From the NCBI GenBank assembly GCA_937906165.1, contig CALCYA010000056.1, forward strand, positions 1 to 13,255: 13,255 nucleotides of DNA, read 5' to 3'. Shown here one piece after another: positions 8,074 to 13,255 of the stretch. Positions within the stretch are counted from its first letter, which is position 1, and each line of letters opens with the position of its first letter. The notes beneath the pieces were generated by a model that had not been told where the DNA came from, did not search any database, and saw only the letters and a list, made by a program, of their open reading frames with translations. This stretch comes from an uncultured Bacteroidales bacterium. GTDB lineage: Bacteria > Bacteroidota > Bacteroidia > Bacteroidales > Bacteroidaceae. The translations under genes and the position numbers were made by a program.

Positions 8074-8658
8074 ATGGATAAATTTAGCTATGGCCTTGGA
8101 ATGGGAATAGGCCAGAATTTACTTTCAATGGGAGTTAAGGGTATGAGCGTTGAGGACTTTGTTAAGGGTCTCATTGATGTTCTTGAGGGCAACAAGACTG
8201 AGTTGACACATTCTGAGGCGCAGAAGGTTGTCAACGAACACTTCCAGAAACTGGCTGAGGAGGCTTATGCAGTGAATAAGCAGGCCGGTGAGAAATTTCT
8301 TGCCGAGAACGCGAAGAAAGAGGGTGTTGTTGTGTTACCGAGCGGCCTGCAGTATGAGGTACTTGCCGAAGGCAATGGCAAGAAGCCTTCTGCAACAGAT
8401 CGTGTACAGTGCCACTATGAGGGAACTCTCATTGACGGTACGATCTTCGACAGTTCAATCAAGCGCGGGGAACCAGCCGTATTCGGTGTAAATCAGGTTA
8501 TCCGTGGCTGGGTCGAGGCACTCCAACTTATGCAGGAGGGTGCAAAATGGCGCCTATACATCCCTTATGATATGGCATATGGTGAGCATGGTGCCGGTGA
8601 GATGATTCCTCCATACAGTGCACTTGTGTTCGATGTCGAGTTGATTAAGGTACTCTGA
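8074..8658 (+). CDS. FKBP-type peptidyl-prolyl cis-trans isomerase, cytosolic
   Basis: This 194-aa protein has an FKBP N-terminal helical dimerisation region (about 1-85) and a C-terminal FKBP catalytic domain (about 88-194), the layout of the FklB/FkpA/Mip group. It should catalyse cis-trans isomerisation of X-Pro bonds and act as a folding helper. The catalytic pocket is complete: Y115 (CHYEG), F125 and D126 (IFDSS), F137, V142 and I143 (QVIRGW), W146, Y169 (AYG) and F186 (LVFDVEL), which align with the classic FKBP12 pocket residues. There is no signal peptide, so it is probably cytosolic, more like FklB than FkpA. The downstream paralogue starts 7 nt after its stop, so they form one operon. 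Confidence 0.94.
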   Translation: MDKFSYGLGMGIGQNLLSMGVKGMSVEDFVKGLIDVLEGNKTELTHSEAQKVVNEHFQKLAEEAYAVNKQAGEKFLAENAKKEGVVVLPSGLQYEVLAEGNGKKPSATDRVQCHYEGTLIDGTIFDSSIKRGEPAVFGVNQVIRGWVEALQLMQEGAKWRLYIPYDMAYGEHGAGEMIPPYSALVFDVELIKVL

Positions 8659-8665
8659 TAATACA

Positions 8666-9496
8666 ATGAAAAGGCTTGTCAGGATAATAATGTTTGGCGT
8701 CCTTATTTATGTAGGGTGGTTCGCTGCCCTGCACGGGTGTTCCAGATCGGGTGAGGTGTCACTGAGGAATGTTGATGACTCACTCTCGTATTCGGTCAGT
8801 ATGCTCGTATCCGAGGATTTGCCAAAGATGATGGTCGAGGAAGGAATAGACTCTACTACAGTCGATGACTTTCTTCGCGGAGTGCGTGCGGCCTTTCCGC
8901 TTGATGATTCGCCCGAGTCCCAGGCATATATGAACGGTGTGATGGTTGCTGTAGAGGCTATTGATATGCTTGATAAGGCCAATAAGGCAATTTATCCCGA
9001 TGAAAAGGAGAAAAAAGTAGATCGTGAACTTTTTGTTGAGGGTATTGTTGCTGCAGCTACCGGAAATAATGAGGTAATGGATATGGCTTCTGCCGTAGAA
9101 TATTACAATCGTCATGTCTTCCGTGCCCGCAGTGAACGGTTCATCAGCGAAAATGCATCTCGCCCGGGTGTAGTCACTCTTCCGAGCGGTGTGCAGTATA
9201 AGGTCGGCGTAATGGGTGACGGTGAAAAGGCCCGCTATGGGGAGAAGGTAAGATGTATCTATAAAGGTACTTATCCTAATGGGGCGGTTTTTGAATCTTC
9301 GCGTGGCGAGGTTGTGGAGCTTGCGGTGAACGAGGTGGTACCGGGGCTTGCCGAGGTTCTGATGACGCTTCCTGCCGGAACTCAATGTATGGTGTATGTG
9401 CCTTGGGAACTTGCCTATGGTGCAGAAGGTGCAGGCGGAATTTCGCCTTATAGCGCACTGGTGTATGACCTTGAGATAGTGGGTACAGGCAAATGA
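8666..9496 (+). CDS. Lipoprotein FKBP-type prolyl isomerase paralogue with altered active site
   Basis: This 276-aa protein begins with a lipoprotein signal peptide ending ALHGC (Cys25) and should be anchored in the cell envelope. Two helical N-terminal units (about 36-105 and 118-165) resemble the FKBP_N region, the second aligning with that of the preceding gene. The FKBP domain spans about 168-273. Compared with the FKBP12 pocket it keeps Tyr199 (IYKG), Phe209 and Tyr251 (AYG), but Asp37 becomes Glu210, Phe46 becomes Leu219, Ile56 becomes Val225, Trp59 becomes Leu228 and Phe99 becomes Tyr267. The fold looks intact, but isomerase activity may be weak and chaperone activity may dominate. The residue assignments come from reading the alignment by eye. 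It sits 7 nt after the complete FKBP gene and 49 nt before lrp. Confidence 0.9.
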   Translation: MKRLVRIIMFGVLIYVGWFAALHGCSRSGEVSLRNVDDSLSYSVSMLVSEDLPKMMVEEGIDSTTVDDFLRGVRAAFPLDDSPESQAYMNGVMVAVEAIDMLDKANKAIYPDEKEKKVDRELFVEGIVAAATGNNEVMDMASAVEYYNRHVFRARSERFISENASRPGVVTLPSGVQYKVGVMGDGEKARYGEKVRCIYKGTYPNGAVFESSRGEVVELAVNEVVPGLAEVLMTLPAGTQCMVYVPWELAYGAEGAGGISPYSALVYDLEIVGTGK

Positions 9497-9545
9497 TAAA
9501 TGGTTGCTTGCCGTATTGATGTAATATATAACTAACTATAATACA

Positions 9546-10013
9546 ATGAAAAATATTGAATGTAAGGTCGACGCGCTCGACATGAAAATTCTGAACATCA
9601 TCTCAAAGGATGCCAGAATACCTTTCCGTAACGTGGCTGAATTGTGTGGTGTATCACGCGCGGCAATCCATCTGCGTGTGCAGCATCTGATTGATATGGG
9701 TATTATTTCCGGTTCGAGCTACGAGATTGACGTGCGTCGCCTTGGTTACAAGACCTGCACCTTCATCGGTATACGCCTTGAGCGTGGCTCAATGTATAAG
9801 GAGGTAGTGGAGCGTCTGCGCGAGATTCCCGAGGTGGTAGAATGCTGTTACACCACAGGTCCCTACTCAATCCTCGCAAAGATGTATTCACACGACAACG
9901 AGCATCTTATGCAGTTGCTGAACGGTCGTGTGCAGGATATCCCCGGTGTTGTGAGCACCGAGACTATGATTGTCCTTGACAACAGTATCAAACGTAATAT
10001 GCCGATGGAGTAA
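9546..10013 (+). CDS. Lrp/AsnC family transcriptional regulator
   Basis: This 155-aa protein has the standard Lrp/AsnC layout. An N-terminal winged helix-turn-helix spans about 8-60, with the recognition helix in VSRAAIHLRVQHLIDMGII. A C-terminal RAM (ligand-binding and oligomerisation) domain spans about 70-147, with the VECCYTTGPYSILAKM segment carrying the conserved Gly of the effector site. Such regulators usually respond to amino acids and bind DNA as dimers or octamers. It follows the FKBP pair by 49 nt with no obvious promoter in between, so it is probably the last gene of that operon. The next gene is a peptide hydrolase, a plausible but unproven target. Its stop codon lies in the loop of a small hairpin and is followed by a terminator. 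Confidence 0.95.
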   Translation: MKNIECKVDALDMKILNIISKDARIPFRNVAELCGVSRAAIHLRVQHLIDMGIISGSSYEIDVRRLGYKTCTFIGIRLERGSMYKEVVERLREIPEVVECCYTTGPYSILAKMYSHDNEHLMQLLNGRVQDIPGVVSTETMIVLDNSIKRNMPME

Positions 10014-10021
10014 GCTCCATC
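10004..10021 (+). other. Small hairpin enclosing the lrp stop codon
   Basis: GATGGAG (10004-10010) and CTCCATC (10015-10021) form a perfect 7-bp stem with a 4-nt loop, TAAG, that contains the lrp stop codon TAA. No T-run follows, so this is not a terminator on its own. It may protect the 3' end of the message or be chance. Confidence 0.5.
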
Positions 10022-10038
10022 AGATGTAATATTCTGTT

Positions 10039-10076
10039 ACCCCGCACAATGCCCATAAGACGTTATTGTGCGGGGT
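10039..10076 (+). terminator. Intrinsic terminator after lrp
   Basis: The arms 10039-10050 (ACCCCGCACAAT) and 10065-10076 (ATTGTGCGGGGT) pair perfectly over 12 bp around a 14-nt loop, and the right arm runs into TTTCTTC. A GC-rich stem followed by Ts is a typical Rho-independent terminator, placed 26 nt after the lrp stop. It also rules out the GTG at 10068 as the start of the next gene. Confidence 0.85.
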
Positions 10077-10094
10077 TTCTTCAAATTCGTGAAC

Positions 10095-11864
10095 ATGAGT
10101 GTAGATAAATTTGATGTGCGTGCGGAGTTCGAAGCACTGCATGAGTCATATCCTTCATGGGAAAAGCGCCCTGTCGTGGGCATTACAGCCAATTTCCGTG
10201 ACGGCAATGCCGCTCTTGCCGAGGCTTATTATGCATCAGTCCTTGAGGCAGGTGCAACTCCGCTGATAATTCCTCCTTATCCTTGTCGTGAGGCGTTGCT
10301 TGAGACATTGGAACATGTTGATGCACTCCTGCTCACAGGTGGTGCGGATATCGACCCACGTTATATGGGCGAGGAGCCCGATTATAACCTGCTCCATTCC
10401 ATAAACCCCAAACGCGATGAGCAGGAGATTCTGTTGACACTGCTTGCCGAGGCCCGCTCTATGCCCATCCTTGGTATCTGCCGTGGTGTACAGACGCTTG
10501 CCGTGGCTTTGGGCGGAAAGGTCTATCAGGACCAGGCTGCCGGAATGGGTGCCGAACTGCTTGTGCATGACCAGGAACCGGTTGAACGCCATATGGCAAC
10601 ACACTCCGTGTCGCTTTTGGAGGGAAGTCTGCTCTCTGGGATATTCGGAACAGGTAATATTGAGGTAAATACCTTCCATCATCAGTCGGTAAGTGCCGTG
10701 CCACCGCGCTTTGTGGTGAATGCAGTGGCGCCTGACGGTGTCATCGAAGGGATGGAGGCTGTTGACGGGCGTTCAATCATCGGAGTGCAGTGGCACCCCG
10801 AGTCGTTCATAATGAACGGTGACCGTTGTATGATGCCGCTGTTCAAGTGGTTGGTGGATGAAGCGTTGCTCTACCGTAAGACCAAGGAACTCCATGCAAG
10901 GATTCTCTCCGTCGACTCGCATTGCGATACCCCCATGCTGTTCGCCCGGGGGTACAGACTTGAGGAGCGCAGCAATGTTGCACTTGTCGACCTTCACAAG
11001 ATGCGCGAAGGTTTGCTTGATGTATCCACCATGGTGGCGTATATCCCGCAAGGATCGCGCGATGAGGCATCGCTCGCGGCTGCAACGGCCATGGCCGAGG
11101 AGCTGCTTCAAGGAATAGCTGACAGGGTGGAGGCTAATTCAAGCCATGTTGCTTTGTGCGATAATCCAAAGGAACTTGCAGAACATAAAAAGAGCGGTAA
11201 AAAGGTCATTATGCGCGGTATTGAGAATGGCTACGCAATAGGCAAGAACCTCTCCCTTGTTGAGCGTTTCCGGAGCATGGGTGTTGTATATATGACTCTC
11301 TGTCATAATGGCGACAATGATATCTGCGACTCGGCGCGTGGTGTGGGAGAGCACGGAGGTTTGAGTCCCTTCGGTAAGGAGGTCGTCAGGGAGATGAACA
11401 GGGTTGGGATGCTCATAGACCTGTCCCACGCGGCAGAGTCAACGTTCTTCGATGTCCTTGAGTGTAGTACGCAACCTGTTGTATGCTCACACTCTTCGTG
11501 CAGGGCTCTGTGCGACCATCCGCGCAACCTCACCGACGGGCAGCTGAAGGCGATTGCAGCAAAGGGCGGTGTGGTTCAGGTTACAATGTACAGCGGTTTC
11601 CTCTGCAAGGAGGGTGAGGCGACACTTGCCGACTTCATCCGTCATCTTGAGCACGCGATAGCAGTGGCAGGCATTGACCATGTAGGCATAGGGACTGACT
11701 TTGACGGTGACGGTATGGTGATAGGCTGTGCCGATGCTTCGCAACTGAAGAACGTTACAAGGGAACTGCTGCGTCGTGGTTACAGTGAATGTGATATCGA
11801 GAAAATATGGGGCGGCAACTGGCTCAGGGTGATGACCCGGGTGCAGGAGACCAATGAGAAGTAA
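10095..11864 (+). CDS. Fusion of class-I glutamine-amidotransferase-like hydrolase (C26) and M19 dipeptidase
   Basis: This 589-aa cytosolic protein joins two complete hydrolase domains. Residues about 25-255 form a class-I glutamine-amidotransferase fold of the PuuD/gamma-glutamyl-hydrolase (C26) type, with LLTGGADIDP, the nucleophile C129 in GICRG, and H234 and E236 in QWHPESF. Residues about 265-585 are a renal-dipeptidase-like M19 domain, with H276 and D278 (DSHCDTP), bridging E377 (GIENGYAI), H445 (DLSHA), H466 (CSHSSCRAL) and D535 (GIGTDFDG), so both zinc sites look intact. The first half should cut gamma-glutamyl amide bonds and the second dipeptides. I chose the ATG at 10095, which puts the start past the terminator; the upstream GTG at 10068 lies in its stem. 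No clear promoter or Shine-Dalgarno site is visible, so some read-through is possible. Substrates are not shown by the sequence. Confidence 0.92.
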   Translation: MSVDKFDVRAEFEALHESYPSWEKRPVVGITANFRDGNAALAEAYYASVLEAGATPLIIPPYPCREALLETLEHVDALLLTGGADIDPRYMGEEPDYNLLHSINPKRDEQEILLTLLAEARSMPILGICRGVQTLAVALGGKVYQDQAAGMGAELLVHDQEPVERHMATHSVSLLEGSLLSGIFGTGNIEVNTFHHQSVSAVPPRFVVNAVAPDGVIEGMEAVDGRSIIGVQWHPESFIMNGDRCMMPLFKWLVDEALLYRKTKELHARILSVDSHCDTPMLFARGYRLEERSNVALVDLHKMREGLLDVSTMVAYIPQGSRDEASLAAATAMAEELLQGIADRVEANSSHVALCDNPKELAEHKKSGKKVIMRGIENGYAIGKNLSLVERFRSMGVVYMTLCHNGDNDICDSARGVGEHGGLSPFGKEVVREMNRVGMLIDLSHAAESTFFDVLECSTQPVVCSHSSCRALCDHPRNLTDGQLKAIAAKGGVVQVTMYSGFLCKEGEATLADFIRHLEHAIAVAGIDHVGIGTDFDGDGMVIGCADASQLKNVTRELLRRGYSECDIEKIWGGNWLRVMTRVQETNEK

Positions 11865-11893
11865 AGTATATTGCTTGGATTGTTTCAGACTTT

Positions 11894-12028
11894 TCAGTGC
11901 CAGTTCTCTGATTTCAGATATCGGATAAGCTCCCTTGGGTAATTTGTCCCGATTATTCTGAATCCTTGCCCCATCAGCCAGCCCCATCCTTCTGGTGGCC
12001 GTGGTTTTTGAGCAAGGTAATGTTGCCG
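11894..12028 (-). pseudogene. Relic of a glycerophosphodiester phosphodiesterase C-terminus (probable)
   Basis: The gap between the hydrolase fusion and the metalloprotease contains, on the minus strand, a 44-codon open frame ending in TGA at 11894-11896 and closed upstream by TAA at 12029-12031. It has no start at a sensible place. Its translation includes PEGWGWLMGQGFRIIGTNYP, then RELIRYLKSENWH, which resembles the last strand and helix of GDPD-family enzymes (a hydrophobic strand, T-D/N-x-P, then L-x-x-YL). The rest of the domain is absent: the next 50 bases are taken up by the promoter and start of the following gene. This is judged by eye from family knowledge, so a chance match remains possible. 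Confidence 0.4.
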
Positions 12029-12052
12029 TTAAACAAATGTTGGGTATCTTTG
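12023..12052 (+). promoter_or_regulatory. Promoter of the HExxH lipoprotein gene
   Basis: TATCTTTG at 12045-12052 is a perfect Bacteroidetes -7 box (TAnnTTTG). A TTG at 12023-12025 lies 19 bp upstream as the -33 element. Transcription should start near 12059, about 20 nt before the ATG at 12078. The promoter overlaps the upstream end of the GDPD-like relic. Confidence 0.75.
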
Positions 12053-12077
12053 CAGCCGAAAACCATTAGAACACGAT

Positions 12078-13061
12078 ATGAGAAAAATGATAAAGAAGAA
12101 TATGCTCATGCTGCTGTGTACAATAGCTCTTTGTGCCTGCGGTACGAGAATGTCGGTTGTAGAACCGGAGTTTTCCGATACTATATGCGTACGCCTGGCA
12201 ACCATTGACGAGGCAAAGAATCTTATGGCCGCCGAGGACAGCTACACTCGTGGCCGCAGTCCGTTCGATATAATGTCGCGCCTGCAGAATCCCGAAGGGA
12301 CAGTGGAGGAACTTGATGCAATGATGCTCGACGGCGTGCGTGAGTGGAACAGTGATGACGCGGCAGTGATAGATGCAATCGTAAAGAGCCTGAACGACAC
12401 TATACGCAAATACAACTTCGATCTGCCCTTGCCCAAGGAGATTGTGCTTGTGAAATCCACGATGGATGACGAGGGGGGAGCTGCCGGCTATACACGCAGC
12501 AACTGGATTGCTCTCAGCGACAAGTTCACAACAGATATGGACGACCTCTTTCGTCGTAAGCTGCTTTTGCACGAGCTGTTCCATGTGCTCACACGCAACA
12601 GCATTGGCTTCAAGCGTGCCATGTACTCTACAATCGGGTTTACTGTAACAGATGAGGAACTGGAATATCCTGCCGACCTCAAGGATATGCGTATAAGCAA
12701 TCCTGATGTCGGCCGTTACGACAGCTACGCGACGTTCACGGTGAATGGTGTACCGAAGAAATGTGCTATGCTCATATATGCCAAAAGACCATACGATACC
12801 GGTAGCTTCTTTAACTATATCGAGATTGGCTTTATCCCGTACGACGATAACATGAAACCTGTTCAAGAGGATGGGGCAACGGTAATATACTCATATGATG
12901 ATATCGATGACTTCTTCGAAAAGGTAGGTCATAATACAATGTATGTTATAAACCCGGAGGAGATTCTTGCCGATAATTTTGTAATCGCATTCAATAACAG
13001 TTCTCCTGTTGATACACCGGCTCTGCGCGACAGCATAAGGGCGTTGATGACGGGAGAGTGA
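12078..13061 (+). CDS. Putative zinc metallopeptidase lipoprotein (HExxH)
   Basis: This 327-aa protein has a lipoprotein signal peptide with a lipobox LCAC (Cys21), so it is probably anchored in the envelope. The zinc motif HELFH is at 165-169 (LLLHELFHVLTRNS). Glu294 or Glu295 in NPEEILADNF (292-301) is a likely third ligand, as in gluzincin-type peptidases. The middle segment, with RAMYSTIGF and RISNPD, matches my memory of a widespread uncharacterised family built as HELFHVLSR, IGF, ITNPD, HPEE-x-ADNF. Nothing in the sequence shows the substrate. The ATG at 12078 follows a good promoter by about 20 nt; Met4 is a possible alternative. It appears to be a single-gene unit closed by a hairpin at 13074-13115. 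Confidence 0.82.
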   Translation: MRKMIKKNMLMLLCTIALCACGTRMSVVEPEFSDTICVRLATIDEAKNLMAAEDSYTRGRSPFDIMSRLQNPEGTVEELDAMMLDGVREWNSDDAAVIDAIVKSLNDTIRKYNFDLPLPKEIVLVKSTMDDEGGAAGYTRSNWIALSDKFTTDMDDLFRRKLLLHELFHVLTRNSIGFKRAMYSTIGFTVTDEELEYPADLKDMRISNPDVGRYDSYATFTVNGVPKKCAMLIYAKRPYDTGSFFNYIEIGFIPYDDNMKPVQEDGATVIYSYDDIDDFFEKVGHNTMYVINPEEILADNFVIAFNNSSPVDTPALRDSIRALMTGE

Positions 13062-13073
13062 AAGGTTTTTGTG

Positions 13074-13115
13074 CGGCGACATGATTCACTCTGTATGAAG
13101 TGAACCATGTCGCCG
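13074..13115 (+). terminator. Long hairpin after the metallopeptidase gene, possible terminator
   Basis: CGGCGACATG (13074-13083) pairs with CATGTCGCCG (13106-13115). After one A/C mismatch, TTCACT pairs with AGTGAA around an 8-nt loop, giving 16 pairs in total. It lies 12 nt past the stop codon. No T-run follows on either strand, so termination is likely from position and stability but is not certain. Confidence 0.55.
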
Positions 13116-13183
13116 TATGTCTTGAACGGTCAAAGAAGGCCTCCAACAATATGGGCTTGACCCAAAATGTGTACTATAGGTAT

Positions 13184-13236
13184 ATGGCTCACCGGCAAAT
13201 TCTGGGGGCTAAGCAAAAAGTTGAGTGATTTAGGAA
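13184..13236 (+). repeat. Right copy of the 53-bp inverted repeat (probable insertion-sequence end)
   Basis: It is the inverted partner of bases 1-53, 52 of 53 identical, with the one difference at 13200. Similarity begins exactly at ATGGCTC and runs outward, so the element would continue past 13236 to the window end and beyond. The last bases include AGGAAAAGAGAG, which could be a ribosome binding site for a gene further out. No coding sequence of the element is inside the window. Confidence 0.8.
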
Positions 13237-13255
13237 AAGAGAGTAACAAAGCGAA

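Noticed and set aside
10068..10094. GTG start at 10068 for the C26-M19 fusion
   Set aside because: It lies in the right arm of the lrp terminator; the ATG at 10095 gives a complete domain start.
11487..11987. Minus-strand open frame of 166 codons over the end of the hydrolase gene
   Set aside because: Most of it is antisense to conserved M19 motifs and its translation looks like no protein. Only the separate frame at 11894-12028 has protein-like content.
12066..12866. Minus-strand open frame of 266 codons opposite the metallopeptidase
   Set aside because: It is antisense to the HExxH gene, which has a promoter, signal peptide and family motifs; the antisense product is rich in unlikely residues.
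13152..13164. TGGG-CTTGA-CCCA mini-hairpin before the right repeat
   Set aside because: A four-pair stem is too short to mean anything without conservation.
13157..13180. TTGACC and TATAGG as a sigma-70-like promoter pointing outward
   Set aside because: Bacteroidetes do not use the classic -35/-10 pattern, and no TAnnTTTG box is present.
13184..13228. A 14-codon frame starting ATGGCTCACCGG within both repeat copies
   Set aside because: It is short, one copy changes a residue, there is no ribosome binding site, and it coincides with the repeat boundary. It is probably chance inside an IS end.
1..13255. Composite transposon carrying the 13-kb segment
   Set aside because: The cargo is chromosomal core genes, with no sign of transfer in content; two separate insertions of one element are simpler.

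Overview
The window looks like a piece of chromosome from an anaerobic Bacteroidales bacterium (Bacteroides, Prevotella or a relative). The evidence is the gene content: a PorW/SprE-type lipoprotein next to a PorX-type response regulator, an FKBP pair beside an Lrp regulator, and a C26-M19 hydrolase fusion. Promoters also carry the Bacteroidetes -7 box (TAnnTTTG) and ribosome binding sites are weak. Almost all of it is ordinary housekeeping or cell-envelope DNA. I found no rRNA, tRNA, CRISPR array, phage gene or complete mobile element.

Left block (57-7721, minus strand, read right to left): a small one-pass membrane protein with a CCG-x-H-x2-C motif; the large TPR lipoprotein PorW/SprE; PorX (receiver plus alkaline-phosphatase-superfamily domain); TsaE (tRNA t6A synthesis); an unrecognised 108-aa protein; and the YgiQ radical SAM protein. 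PorW-PorX are 8 nt apart, PorX-TsaE overlap in ATGA, and the orphan overlaps ygiQ, so most of this block is probably co-transcribed.

Central divergent region (7722-8073): about 350 bp of AT-rich DNA with promoters for both directions and a 13-bp perfect inverted repeat that brackets the rightward promoter.

Right block (8074-13061, plus strand): a complete FKBP prolyl isomerase; a lipoprotein FKBP paralogue with altered active-site residues; an Lrp/AsnC regulator that ends in two hairpins, the second a good intrinsic terminator; a fusion of a class-I glutamine-amidotransferase-like hydrolase (C26) with an M19 dipeptidase; a short gap holding what looks like the decayed C-terminus of a glycerophosphodiester phosphodiesterase on the minus strand; and a lipoprotein with an HExxH metalloprotease motif under its own promoter.

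The two ends of the window carry the same 53-bp sequence in opposite orientation (52/53 identical). It starts abruptly next to the last gene on each side. This is best explained as the outer ends of two copies of one insertion sequence lying outside the window, possibly the reason a contig stops here. It is the clearest structure not explained by the genes. I saw no convincing wholly new system. The most interesting biology is the PorW-PorX pairing, the divergent FKBP paralogues, the two-enzyme peptide hydrolase beside an Lrp regulator, and the gene relic.
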